The notes beneath the pieces were generated by a model. It saw nothing but the letters and a program-made list of their open reading frames with translations, had not been told where the DNA came from and made no database searches. A stretch of 64,000 bases of DNA, taken from assembly GCA_026390445.1 (NCBI GenBank), contig JAPLFX010000049.1, positions 18,886 to 82,885 on the forward strand, given 5' to 3'. The position numbers and the translations under genes are program-made. Positions 1-12,238 of the stretch are shown piece by piece (position 1 is the first letter of the stretch; the number at the start of each line of letters is the position of its first letter). Origin of the DNA: Pseudomonadota bacterium (lineage in GTDB: Bacteria > Bdellovibrionota_B > Oligoflexia > Oligoflexales > CAIYRB01).

Positions 1-69
1 ATTGAAATTTCGTATTTTTCCGGCGCGGAACTGGAGCGGATTTTAACTATGATGGGACACCGCTTGTAG
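1..69 (+). CDS. parB: ParB chromosome partitioning protein, C-terminal fragment (gene truncated by window start)
   Basis: Frame 1 reads IEISYFSGAELERILTMMGHRL*, resembling the ParB/Spo0J C-terminal dimerisation tail (IEIxFxSxxELxRIL). Not in the ORF track because it has no start in the window. Confidence 0.75.
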   Translation: MEISYFSGAELERILTMMGHRL

Positions 70-255
70 TCGCCGTTGGTGACAAAACGCCCATGTATCA
101 GTTGCTACCTAGGCCCCCGAGTTGCGGGGCCGCAACATACCCAAACCAACAGCCGAAATCGTCTTGTTCAGCGGCCTTAAGTGCGCTATGACGAGGCCCC
201 CAGCTATTTTCTGGAACCCATGGTGGTGCAGCTGCACCGAGCACAGGTGATATAG

Positions 256-687
256 ATGGCAACATTTGTTCTGGTCCCTAATCCTAAAGTTCTCGCCGTT
301 CAGGTCGTCGTGTTCGTGGCTGGCTACTATGCCATCAAGAAGCTCTTTGTTGAGCCTTACATGGTCATTCGTGATAAGCGCGAGGCCTTGACCGTCGGTA
401 ATAAGGATGAGGCTTTGCGTGCCCTAGAGGAAGGCGCTGGCATCGCCACGCGCATCGAAGCACGCCTTGCCGCTGTTGGCGCAGAGGCTAAGCAAAGCAG
501 AGAAAAAAAGCGCGACGAGGCACTTGCTCGTCGCGATAGTTTGATCAGCTTGGCTCAGGAGGCCGCGCGCGCCGAGGTGGCCAAAGTCGAAGGGCTGATC
601 GCAGCGGACTTGGCGACCGAGAGATCTAAAATACCTAATATTATTAGCACCTTAACCGACGAAGTGTACGCTTTAGCCCTGGCCTAG
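256..687 (+). CDS. atpF': F0F1 ATP synthase subunit b' (B-type)
   Basis: N-terminal TM followed by long charged helix (KKLFVEPYMVIRDKREAL...), immediately before a second b subunit and atpH. Confidence 0.75.
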   Translation: MATFVLVPNPKVLAVQVVVFVAGYYAIKKLFVEPYMVIRDKREALTVGNKDEALRALEEGAGIATRIEARLAAVGAEAKQSREKKRDEALARRDSLISLAQEAARAEVAKVEGLIAADLATERSKIPNIISTLTDEVYALALA

Positions 688-708
688 CAGGAGCGGAGGA
701 AAGACTCA

Positions 709-1212
709 GTGGAAGAGCACATTGATACCCTAAAGGGAATCATTTTACCGTTCGCCAATTTCTTTATCTTTTTAAGTTTGGCGATCTATTTTTTCCGTAA
801 GCCGGCGCGGGCGGCAGCTGCGGCTAGGCGTGCTGGCTTTGAGAAGTTAATGGCTGAAGCTCGGGCGGCAAAGGAAGAGGCCTTAGCAAAGTTGGCCGAT
901 CTAAAAAAGCGTGAGCTTGCGCTCGAGACCGAGCTAGCTGAAATTCGCGAAATAGCCCGAAGCACAGCACAGATGGAGTCAGACAAAATACTTGCTGATG
1001 CTGAGCGAATGGCCAAACATCTCCAAGCTGAAGCCAAGCGTATTGCAGAGGCTGAAGTCAACAATGCCAGGCAGAAACTTCGCCGAGAGATCGTCGATGC
1101 CGTTCATTCTGGTGTGAGCCAAAAGTTGAAGGTCGAGCTTGGTGTGGAAGCTCAGCGCCAACTTGTCCGCAGCAAGACTAACGAGATGAAGCAACTCCAC
1201 GCTGATAATTGA
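709..1212 (+). CDS. atpF: F0F1 ATP synthase subunit b
   Basis: N-terminal TM plus long Ala/Glu/Lys helix; GTG start preceded by ggagg; upstream of atpH. Confidence 0.85.
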   Translation: MEEHIDTLKGIILPFANFFIFLSLAIYFFRKPARAAAAARRAGFEKLMAEARAAKEEALAKLADLKKRELALETELAEIREIARSTAQMESDKILADAERMAKHLQAEAKRIAEAEVNNARQKLRREIVDAVHSGVSQKLKVELGVEAQRQLVRSKTNEMKQLHADN

Positions 1213-1222
1213 GGCCTCCTGC

Positions 1223-1783
1223 ATGTCACGCATTGCGAAACGTTATGCTAAAGCGCTCTTTGAGTTGACCGGAGGAGATTTGGTCAAAGCCAAACGAGAG
1301 CGCGATGCCCTTTCTGGACTTAATGAGTTGTTCAAACTAGATGAGTCCGCACGTGTTCTGCTTAGTCCAGTCATGCCAAAGGATCTGAAGAAAAGCCTCC
1401 TCAGCTACGGTACGAAGGAATTCGACGCCGATGATGATGTAAAGCAATTGGTTGAGGCTGTGGTTGAGGCTGGTCGCGTTAGCTTTTTGCCCGAGATTTC
1501 CCAGGTCTTCTCCGCGTTTATCGATGACGCGGAAGGCATCGTTCAAGCCCAGGTTGAGTCCGCCGTGGCTCTATCGGCCCAGGAAGATCAGGACATCGTT
1601 GCGACCCTGGCGCAGATGTTACATAAGAAAATCGTTCTCAAATCGGCTGTTAATACTGCACTACTCGGTGGGTTTGTGGTGCGGGTAGGTAACTACCTGA
1701 TCGATTTGAGCCTTAAATCAAAGCTCGACGGCCTGGCTAAAAGTGCGGTCCAAGATTCATTCGTTAAGGGAATTCCGTCATGA
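1223..1783 (+). CDS. atpH: F0F1 ATP synthase subunit delta
   Basis: [15 protein letters not shown]... OSCP/delta N-terminal motif; ATGA overlap with atpA. Confidence 0.93.
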   Translation: MSRIAKRYAKALFELTGGDLVKAKRERDALSGLNELFKLDESARVLLSPVMPKDLKKSLLSYGTKEFDADDDVKQLVEAVVEAGRVSFLPEISQVFSAFIDDAEGIVQAQVESAVALSAQEDQDIVATLAQMLHKKIVLKSAVNTALLGGFVVRVGNYLIDLSLKSKLDGLAKSAVQDSFVKGIPS

Positions 1784-3290
1784 CCACTGAAAAGATTCGG
1801 GTAGAAGAAGTCAGCAGAATCATCAGCGAGCGAATCAAAAGCTACGGCAAAGCCGCTGAGCTCCAGGAAACTGGCACCGTGTTGGCCGTCGGTGACGGGA
1901 TCGCCCGGGTTTATGGCCTTGAAGGCGCCATGGCTGGGGAAATGGTCCAGTTTCAAAACGGCACCAAGGGCGTCGTTTTAAACCTCGAGGAAGACAACGT
2001 TGGTATCGCTGTCTTCGGTGGAGTTAGTGGGATCGCCGAGGGCGAGACCGTCAAACGCTTGCGCGAGATCAACTCCGTGCCAATCGGTGAGGCTCTGCTT
2101 GGACGCGTGGTGAACGCGCTCGGCGAGCCGATCGATGGTCAAGGACCTGTGGCGACGACTGAGACTGGCTTAGTTGAAATCAAGGCCCCAGGCATCATCG
2201 ACCGAAAGTCGGTCCATGAGCCGCTGCAGACTGGCATCAAAGCAATTGACGCCATGGTGCCGATTGGCCGTGGTCAGCGCGAATTGATTATCGGTGATCG
2301 TCAAACCGGCAAAACTGCACTTTGTGTTGATACGATTATCAATCAAAGGGGTAAGGATGTCGTTTGTATTTACGTCGCCATCGGTCAGAAGGCGTCAACG
2401 GTGGCGCAGGTTGTTGAGCGCTTAAAGCGCTACGGCGCAATGGAATACACGATCATCGTCGCCGCGACGGCGATGGATCCGGCACCAATGCAGTTTGTCG
2501 CGCCATATTCCGGCTGTCGTATGGCCGAATTCTTCCTGCAAAAGGGCAAGCACGCGGTTATCTTCTACGATGACTTGTCGAAGCAAGCAGCCGCCTACCG
2601 TGAGCTGTCATTGCTGCTTCGTCGTCCTCCTGGTCGCGAGGCTTATCCTGGTGACGTGTTCTATCTTCACAGCCGCTTGCTTGAGCGTGCGTGCAAGGTC
2701 AGCGATAAGTTAGGCGCTGGTTCCATCACTGCATTTCCTGTCGTAGAGACCCAGGCCGGAGACATTTCCGCCTATATTCCTACCAACGTGATCTCCATTA
2801 CCGATGGGCAGATCTTTTTGGAAAGCGACTTGTTCTTTTCCGGCGTTCGCCCTGCTATCAACGCGGGGTTGTCGGTGTCGCGAGTCGGCGGCTCAGCTCA
2901 GGTTCCGGCCATGCGTAAAGTCGCTGGTAGCTTGCGCCTCGAGTTGGCTCAGTATCGCGAATTGGCGGCATTCTCCCAGTTTGGTTCCGATCTTGACCAA
3001 GCGACCCAGCGGACACTGCGCCGTGGTGAGCGCTTGGTCGAGATTTTGAAACAAGGCCAGTATGTTCCTATGCAGGTTGGTCTCGAAGTTGCATCGATCT
3101 TCGCAGTGACCAAGGGCTACGTGGACAAACGGGATATCTCTGAAGTTTTGGGCTGGGAAAAGGGCTTGCACGAGCATTTGACGGCTCGGTACCCACAGAT
3201 CCTGCAAAAGATTGAAGCGCGCTGCAAACTGGAAGAAGTTCAGGCCGATTTGGTCAAGGCGATCGAAGAGTTCGACAAGGGATTTAAGTA

Positions 3291-3291
<1 letters not shown>
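1780..3291 (+). CDS. atpA: F0F1 ATP synthase subunit alpha
   Basis: GDRQTGKTA Walker A; full-length 503 aa alpha. Confidence 0.98.
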
Positions 3292-5593
<2,302 letters not shown>

Positions 5594-5605
5594 TAGGCGG
5601 TAGTT

Positions 5606-6013
5606 ATGGCCGAGTTGCAAGTTCAAGTATTAACGCCCGCCAAGGTTGTCGTAAAGACCACCGCTCAGCTCGTGGAGTTGCCCGGAGCGCTCGGATATAT
5701 GGGTATCTTGCCGGGACACACCCGGATGATTTCCGAGCTGGCTGCTGGAACGATGACGCTTGGATCGGGTCAGGAGCAGCAAGTCTATTTTATCTCTGGC
5801 GGCTACGTCGATGTAAACCAGGACCACGTGACCGTGCTTGCTGACGTCGTTGAAAGGCCATTGGATATCGATGTGAAGCGGGCCGAGGACGCCAAGGCGC
5901 GCGCTCTTAGTCGATTTGTCGATAGTTCAGGCGTCGATATCGCACGGGCTCAGGCGGCACTGCTGCGGGCGGAGCGCCGCTTGGCTTTGGCGACGACACG
6001 GCTAGGCGCGTGA
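5606..6013 (+). CDS. atpC: F0F1 ATP synthase subunit epsilon
   Basis: LQVQVLTPAKVV...PGALGYMGILPGHT. Confidence 0.95.
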   Translation: MAELQVQVLTPAKVVVKTTAQLVELPGALGYMGILPGHTRMISELAAGTMTLGSGQEQQVYFISGGYVDVNQDHVTVLADVVERPLDIDVKRAEDAKARALSRFVDSSGVDIARAQAALLRAERRLALATTRLGA

Positions 6014-7125
6014 CGCCAGGCCTATCCCTTTATTGGGACGGCTATGGCCTTTCGGCCGCTGCGTCAGGGGTTTATGTCCATGCCCGTAATATCGCCACAG
6101 GATTGAATCTTTTGGGTGCTCCCCCTGCGGTCATAGGACCCAAGGGGAGCAGCGCCTTGTTTAGTGATCTGGTGGTGAGTGAACTGCTTGGTCCGGCGAG
6201 CCTGACATCGTTAGCCAAACTCAAACCAGTTTGGCCCCAGTTAGTCGGACAGCGAGTTGCTCGGATGTCGATAGGGCGTCCGTACGTTCTGCACGGACTA
6301 AGTAATTTCAACCTTCCAACCCTTGGTAAAGATCGATTTAGGCGCCACGTCTTAACGGTTCATGACCTTATTCCATTTTTGGCGACGGATGGCGTATCTA
6401 GAGCGTTGCGACTGCAACTAGCTTGGCTGATGCCAAGAGCGCTTAGGCGGGCTGATTTAGTCGTGTGTGTGTCGCAGTGGACTAGGCGCACCTTGCTTGA
6501 AAGATACCCCTTTGTCGCCGACCGCTGCCACGTTATCCCCAATGGAATCGATAACTTAAGCACTCCTCGGGGCGCCTGGAGGGCGACTGGAGCCGATACC
6601 ATTGAGGTGCTCTATGTCGCGCGGTTTGAACCGTACAAACAGCATGCCTTGCTATTAGAGGTCGTTCGTTCCAGCTCGTTGCCGCTGCGCCTGACCCTAG
6701 TGACCGATGTGACTGGCATCAGGACATGCCAAAAGTTAGCACCTGACCTGATCCAGTCAGGTCGGCTACATTTTAAGTCGAACTTGACCCAGGCTCAAAT
6801 CGCAGACGTTCACGCATCCAGCGATATCTACCTGAGCCCTTCCCTTTACGAAGGCTTTTGCTTGCCAGCGGCATCATCGCTAGTTGCGGGCAAGCCGGTG
6901 GTTTATCTAGCTGGCAGCGGCATTGATGAAGTCGTTGGAGCCTCGGTTGGTGTACCAATCCCACGAGGCTCTGACCTTGCGGCTTGGGATGAAGCCATCG
7001 TGAAGGGCTTAGCTTTGGCCCAGGGACCTGATTACGAGGTCCGGCTGACGCAACATCTAGCTTCTATGGTAACCTGGAGTGATGCAGCTAAGCGCCTGCT
7101 TTCGCTGTATCATTGTCTAGTTTAA
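6010..7125 (+). CDS. GT4-family glycosyltransferase
   Basis: HVIPNGID, LSPSLYEGFCLPAASSLVAGKPVV (E-x7-E region); GTG start overlapping atpC stop by 4 nt. Confidence 0.85.
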   Translation: MTPGLSLYWDGYGLSAAASGVYVHARNIATGLNLLGAPPAVIGPKGSSALFSDLVVSELLGPASLTSLAKLKPVWPQLVGQRVARMSIGRPYVLHGLSNFNLPTLGKDRFRRHVLTVHDLIPFLATDGVSRALRLQLAWLMPRALRRADLVVCVSQWTRRTLLERYPFVADRCHVIPNGIDNLSTPRGAWRATGADTIEVLYVARFEPYKQHALLLEVVRSSSLPLRLTLVTDVTGIRTCQKLAPDLIQSGRLHFKSNLTQAQIADVHASSDIYLSPSLYEGFCLPAASSLVAGKPVVYLAGSGIDEVVGASVGVPIPRGSDLAAWDEAIVKGLALAQGPDYEVRLTQHLASMVTWSDAAKRLLSLYHCLV

Positions 7126-7159
7126 GGCAGCACCAAGAGGGTGCCGTGAGGAGCTGTCC

Positions 7160-8089
7160 GTGCAAGAAGCAGCCATGATGGTCACTGGTGGATCCGGATG
7201 CTTAGGCCAGGCAGTTGTCCGCCAACTGGCATTACGCGGTAGGACGGTCGTCTCTGTTTACCACCACAAATTGCCGGAATCCTTTGAGCGCGTCTATCCC
7301 GTTTGTGTCGACCTTAGCTCTGCGGAGCTCATGGCTGCGCCCCTGCGTGGTGTGGAAACCGTGGTGCATCTGGCTTGGGGAGGAGGACTGACTGGTCCAT
7401 CCCAGCCTTTTGCGCACGGCGGCCATTCGCGCCCGCCAGAGACGGCCAATTTACGCATGTTGAGACATCTTTTGACGGCGATGGAGCGTGCCGGCACCAA
7501 GCGACTTATTTTTCTCAGCGCCGCCGGCGCTTCGCGAACCGCTGCAGCGCCGTTTCTTCGAGAAAAGTACGCTGCGGAAGCGATGCTTTTAAATGCCAAA
7601 ATCCCGGAGAAATGGATCCTTCGATCGGCGCTGATCTGGGGTGGCAACGGCGCCAACGATCGTCTTGTACAAAGTATGTTGCGACTGCTTAGATTTCCTT
7701 TGTACCCGCTACCAGGCGCTGACAGGGCTCTTGCCCCCGTGCACCTTGCCGACATAGCCGAGGTCGTGGTCAACGCCTGTTTCCAGACTCAAGAAAGTGA
7801 GGCCGTCCTCCAGGAAGTCCACGGCGGTCAGTCCTATGCGATGGGGCAGTTGTTTAAAATGGTGTCAGAGCGGTACATCGGTCGGCCACGGCTGGCCTTA
7901 GGGGGCATCCTCGGTGAGTCGCTGCTACCACTTTTGGAACGTGACAGGCGCGGCGCAACAGCAACGACCAAGATGCAGGATCTTTTGGCGATTGGCGTTA
8001 CCAAGGCAGGGGTTCAGGTAAGTCCATCGATTGGCGGCACAGCAGGTAAGCGCTTGGCGAGCTTCCAAGAGAGGCTTGCCGAGAGGTGA
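7160..8089 (+). CDS. NAD(P)-dependent epimerase/dehydratase (extended SDR)
   Basis: MMVTGGSGCLGQAVVRQLALRG Rossmann motif; hydrophobic/sugar epimerase pattern. Confidence 0.8.
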   Translation: MQEAAMMVTGGSGCLGQAVVRQLALRGRTVVSVYHHKLPESFERVYPVCVDLSSAELMAAPLRGVETVVHLAWGGGLTGPSQPFAHGGHSRPPETANLRMLRHLLTAMERAGTKRLIFLSAAGASRTAAAPFLREKYAAEAMLLNAKIPEKWILRSALIWGGNGANDRLVQSMLRLLRFPLYPLPGADRALAPVHLADIAEVVVNACFQTQESEAVLQEVHGGQSYAMGQLFKMVSERYIGRPRLALGGILGESLLPLLERDRRGATATTKMQDLLAIGVTKAGVQVSPSIGGTAGKRLASFQERLAER

Positions 8090-8123
8090 GTCGCACAGTC
8101 AAGTTAGTCCAACGCAACATAAA

Positions 8124-8151
8124 AAAAGAGCCGCAACCCTGCGGCTCTTTT
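8124..8151. terminator. Bidirectional intrinsic terminator between convergent genes
   Basis: aaaagagccgca-accc-tgcggctctttt: perfect 12-bp stem, 4-nt loop, A-tract on the left and T-tract on the right. Confidence 0.9.
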
Positions 8152-8173
8152 CTTTCCCCCTCGGGTAGCGGAT

Positions 8174-9925
8174 TTACTCGAGGGGCAGATCCTTCATGCC
8201 GCTTCGCAGAAAGGCCGGTACATCCAAGTCGTCCTCAGCGGCTGTCTTGCGCGGCGAACGCATACGTTCGGCTAGCTCAAGCGCTTCGTCGATCTTGCGA
8301 TCGATATCGGTGGCGACAAAGCCACCATGAGCGTCGAAAATACTGCCAAATGGCGAATCCTTAACGGCTCCTGGGCGCAGGTCAGCAGCCGCCAGAATCG
8401 GCCCAGTGGCAGCTAGGTCGCTGCTTCCGTGAGACTTATCGCCGTGGCTTTCCAGTGGGGCAATAGTCTGAACTGACGGGGTAAACTCAGCCTCGATCAG
8501 TGGCTCACGGCGCATGTGCTGTTCGTGACCTAGATGACCATCCGAGGCTTCCTGAATATGACTGGATTCACCGGCCAGAAAGGACAGGTCCTCGTCGCCA
8601 GCAGTTTCTTGGCCGGCGGTTTCAGTTTCGAAATCCAAAGTCCACCGAGTAAGCTCCTGAGTCTCGTCAAACGAGGCGCCACTCAACGGCTGAACTTCAA
8701 ACGGCGCTAGCGCTGCCTGGGGGAGTTCAAGTGCCTTTTCAGAATGTGTCGGAGGATGCTGGAGAAGCGCCGTCGTGTTTGTCTGCTGCTCCGGGACCAC
8801 TGGTGCCGGAGTTGGGGTGACTTCAAGCCGACTTGTCTCATTCACCGACTTGGTCGCTACAGGACTTGCGGGTGTGGTCAAACGGGATGCAAAAGGGGAG
8901 GGTAGCGGAGCCGCTGGCCGACTCATCTTGGCGCTGTTAACCGCGTCGAGTTCGTCTTTGTCGACAGGGAATCCTGTCGCTATGACAGTGACTCGCATTT
9001 CGTCGCCAAGGGTGTTGTCGATCACGGCGCCAAAAATGATATTGGCATCTTCATGGGCTGCTTCTTGGACGATCGAGCAGGCTTCGCTGACTTCCATGAG
9101 ACCGACGTCAGACCCAGCAGTGATATTGATCAGGATGCCGGTTGCACCTTCGATATCGATGTCTTCAAGCAGCGGCGAGCAAATCGCCATGCGCGCTGCT
9201 TTTGTCGCGCGGCCCTCACCGCGAGCGGAGCCAATCCCCATTAGCGCCTGGCCCATGCAAGACATGATGGTCTTAACATCGGCAAAATCAACGTTGACCT
9301 CGCCTGGTACATTGATGATGTCGCTAATACCGCGGACGGCATTCACCAACACGTCATCAGCCATTTTAAAGGCATCGATCATGCTGAGCGATGGCGACGC
9401 CACTTGGAGCAGGCGCTGGTTTGGAATGGTGATCAGGGTGTCGACACATTCTCGCAAGCGGGCAATGCCAAGGTCAGCATGCTTACGGCGGCGCTTGCCC
9501 TCAAAGGCGAACGGCTTGGTCACGACGGCTACGGTCAGTGCACCAAGCTCGCGGGCAATCTGCGCAACCACCGCCGCACCACCGGTACCGGTTCCTCCGC
9601 CCATACCAGCGGTGATAAACACCATATCCGCGCCGGATAGAATTTGCTGGATTTCGTGGCGATCCTCGAGAGCTGCATCGCGACCAATATCGGGGTCAGC
9701 GCCCGCCCCCAACCCCCGCGTCAAGGCTTTGCCTACTTGCAACTTACTGGTTGCGAGGGAAAATCGCAGAGCTTGAACATCGGTATTTACCGTGATGAAG
9801 TCGACGCCATCGAGGCTGCTGCGGATCATGGTGTTTACGGCGTTGCCGCCGCCCCCGCCAACGCCGATCACCTTTATGCGTGCGGCTGGTCCGGGTGTTG
9901 GGACGTTGTCATTTTCAAAAGACAT
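8174..9925 (-). CDS. ftsZ: Cell division protein FtsZ with long C-terminal linker
   Basis: GGGGNAVNTM, GMGGGTGTGGAA tubulin signature; C-terminal peptide DDLDVPAFLR; 583 aa. Confidence 0.98.
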   Translation of the reverse strand: MSFENDNVPTPGPAARIKVIGVGGGGGNAVNTMIRSSLDGVDFITVNTDVQALRFSLATSKLQVGKALTRGLGAGADPDIGRDAALEDRHEIQQILSGADMVFITAGMGGGTGTGGAAVVAQIARELGALTVAVVTKPFAFEGKRRRKHADLGIARLRECVDTLITIPNQRLLQVASPSLSMIDAFKMADDVLVNAVRGISDIINVPGEVNVDFADVKTIMSCMGQALMGIGSARGEGRATKAARMAICSPLLEDIDIEGATGILINITAGSDVGLMEVSEACSIVQEAAHEDANIIFGAVIDNTLGDEMRVTVIATGFPVDKDELDAVNSAKMSRPAAPLPSPFASRLTTPASPVATKSVNETSRLEVTPTPAPVVPEQQTNTTALLQHPPTHSEKALELPQAALAPFEVQPLSGASFDETQELTRWTLDFETETAGQETAGDEDLSFLAGESSHIQEASDGHLGHEQHMRREPLIEAEFTPSVQTIAPLESHGDKSHGSSDLAATGPILAAADLRPGAVKDSPFGSIFDAHGGFVATDIDRKIDEALELAERMRSPRKTAAEDDLDVPAFLRSGMKDLPLE

Positions 9926-10008
9926 GAACGCATCTCCCTCACGGCAAGGTCTGTGTAGTCCACAGGAACTCGGATAAATCGACGGTAACGATGATGGCAG
10001 TATGCATG

Positions 10009-10038
10009 ATTATAGGAATACCCAAGGAAACCTGTCAA
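10009..10038 (-). promoter_or_regulatory. ftsZ sigma70-type promoter (TTGACA-N18-TATAAT)
   Basis: Minus strand ttgaca (10038-10033), 18-nt spacer, tataat (10014-10009), about 85 nt upstream of the ftsZ ATG. Confidence 0.8.
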
Positions 10039-10078
10039 ATTTCTGACACGGTTTGTCCGGCTGAGCGCACGGCGGTCC

Positions 10079-11320
10079 TTAGCTTAGCTCGCGGATCCAA
10101 TTGAAGAACTGCCCGATGTAGCGGTTCGTCCATGAGACTTTTCGGGTTCTTTCCAGATCGCCAAGACGGCCGATCTCGAGGTTTAACAGTCCAATCACGG
10201 TAGCGAATTTGGTCGGATGCGGAGAGCGCGCCATAGCCGCCTCAGCGCTGGCACTTCCGTCCTCGTCGCTTAACATTGGGCGGGCTCGAGCAACCGGGAT
10301 GTGGAGTCTTGACTGGAAGTATTCGGTGATGCCGATGACGTCAGCGCCACCCCCTGTTAGGAGTAGACCAGCTCCTAAGGCACCCCGATATGGATAAAGC
10401 TCTCGGGCCAATAGCGCGCTAAGCTCCTGAAGCCTGGGCAGTAGCACGGGATTGGTATCTGCTTCGCAAACTAGCTTCTCGATGCCCCGGATGTCCGTAA
10501 CCGTCATTTGATCCCCAGGTCGAGGCTTCACGCCAAACCGCAACTTTACGGTTTCGGCGACCTCGTGACTAAGACTAAGGCCGATGGCCAAGTCGTTGGT
10601 CATGAGCTTTCCGGCGACATTCACGGTGAAGGCGAAGACGGGCCTTCCGCCTTTAAAGACAAGTCCATCGGTTGTTCCGCCACCGATATCTGCCATGGCA
10701 ACGCCGAGTTGTTTGAAGGCGTCGGGCACCGTTACCGAGGCGGAGGCGAATGGTTCTGAGTAAAGTCGCACGACTTGGAGTCCAGAGTCATTGCAGACGT
10801 CGACGATGTCCTTCATGTAATACTTGTCGGCGTCGATTAAAAAGAACTCGCCGGTCAAGCTCTTGCCGCGAAAGCCGCGGGGATCATCGATCGATTCGCG
10901 GGCATCAACACGGTAGCCGATGGGCACCGTATGTAGTAGCTCCCGGCCATCGCTCGGCTGATCCGCCTCGACCTGCTCCATGAGGGCAAGCAGGTCTTGC
11001 GACGTCACCACAGGACCCTCTAGAAGGCGCGTAGCGCTGACGACGCGACTGCCTAGGTGGCTACCGGCAACCCCGACGACCACCCGACTGATGTCGGTGC
11101 CAAATTCCTTCTCGGCGAGTTCCAGCAAGGTTCGAAGTGCTGCCTTTGCTTGCTCGATATTTGCTAGCATACCGCGACGCATGCCGTCGGCAGGCACGCT
11201 GACAGTTGCGACACTGTAGCCCGCTTGGCCTGGGGCCTCCCGCAGTGTCGCCAAGCAAAACTTGGTGGTACCAAGATCCAAGCTAAATAAGTGCTTTAAA
11301 TGTTTCGCCTTGGGAAGCAT
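10079..11320 (-). CDS. ftsA: Cell division protein FtsA
   Basis: LDLGTTKFCLA, ADIGGGTTD actin-fold phosphate motifs; adjacent ftsZ. Confidence 0.96.
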   Translation of the reverse strand: MLPKAKHLKHLFSLDLGTTKFCLATLREAPGQAGYSVATVSVPADGMRRGMLANIEQAKAALRTLLELAEKEFGTDISRVVVGVAGSHLGSRVVSATRLLEGPVVTSQDLLALMEQVEADQPSDGRELLHTVPIGYRVDARESIDDPRGFRGKSLTGEFFLIDADKYYMKDIVDVCNDSGLQVVRLYSEPFASASVTVPDAFKQLGVAMADIGGGTTDGLVFKGGRPVFAFTVNVAGKLMTNDLAIGLSLSHEVAETVKLRFGVKPRPGDQMTVTDIRGIEKLVCEADTNPVLLPRLQELSALLARELYPYRGALGAGLLLTGGGADVIGITEYFQSRLHIPVARARPMLSDEDGSASAEAAMARSPHPTKFATVIGLLNLEIGRLGDLERTRKVSWTNRYIGQFFNWIRELS

Positions 11321-11371
11321 GGCGGATCCATCGTGGAAAGTACATGTTAGTCGGAGCTGCTCCGTTAATCG

Positions 11372-12238
11372 TCACATTTTCTTCAGCTTTATGAAAGCCT
11401 TCCCTTGATAATCGAGCTCGACTCGTAAGGCTTGCTCCTTCCTTTTCGCTAACTTGTCCAGGATCCCTTGGAGTTTATCTAACTTGGGTGCAAAGGGTGC
11501 CCGCCCTAGCGCCACCTCGGTGCCCTGAGGAAGTAGTTGCGCGAAAAAGCCGCGGTACCTACGCACCTCGAGCTTGGCAAAGGAAAAGCCCCTAGCGCGA
11601 CCCTCGGCCAAGAGTTCAACGGCTTCCTTGGTCAGGGCCCTCTCTTCGGCGTTTAGAATCATGGTGAGGTCCCCGGCCGCAGTGAGTCGTCGTCCATGTT
11701 CGAAGACCCCTGTTAACGTTGGGCCAGGACAGCTATTTGACTGGCCGTCAGGCACTTGGCCGTAGATTTCCCCGGTGGTCGAAATATAGCGCAATAGATC
11801 CGCTTCTATACACAAGGCAGCGTGGCGCTGCGTCACGCTAATAGCGATCATCCGAGCGGATACCTTGACCAAGCGAACATCGGCGTAGGCATCTAGCTTT
11901 TGGATGGCGAGGCCGGCTTTGGTCAGCTCTGCAAGTGACGCATCGCCAATGAGCGATCTTGCGGTTGCGATGATCTGAGCTTGCGCGGCTTCACTAAGCG
12001 GTAGGTCGTCTCTGAGCTTCAAGGAGAATTGCCAGTCGGCTTTTGCGAGAGCAGGAGGGATGACGTCCTGCTTTTTACTTGGGCTAAGGCCACGGTAGAT
12101 GAGGGCAGATAACATTAGGGCTGCGGCGCCTAGTACAAGCCCTATGAACATGGGCCTAGTCCAAACTGGCCGTTTGACCCGAGGTCTTTGCCGCTTCAGT
12201 ACCGATTCAGGTCGCCCCTTGCCGCGGCGGTGTTTCAT
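11372..12238 (-). CDS. ftsQ: Cell division protein FtsQ (POTRA)
   Basis: Basic N-terminus, single TM, FtsQ-like periplasmic region, position between murC and ftsA; ATG at 12238 preferred over ORF-track start 12289. Confidence 0.8.
   Translation of the reverse strand: MKHRRGKGRPESVLKRQRPRVKRPVWTRPMFIGLVLGAAALMLSALIYRGLSPSKKQDVIPPALAKADWQFSLKLRDDLPLSEAAQAQIIATARSLIGDASLAELTKAGLAIQKLDAYADVRLVKVSARMIAISVTQRHAALCIEADLLRYISTTGEIYGQVPDGQSNSCPGPTLTGVFEHGRRLTAAGDLTMILNAEERALTKEAVELLAEGRARGFSFAKLEVRRYRGFFAQLLPQGTEVALGRAPFAPKLDKLQGILDKLAKRKEQALRVELDYQGKAFIKLKKM

Noticed and set aside
8775-9776. 333-aa plus-strand ORF antisense to ftsZ
   Set aside because: Low-complexity Ser/Ala/Arg translation, antisense to an unambiguous ftsZ; a codon-bias artefact.
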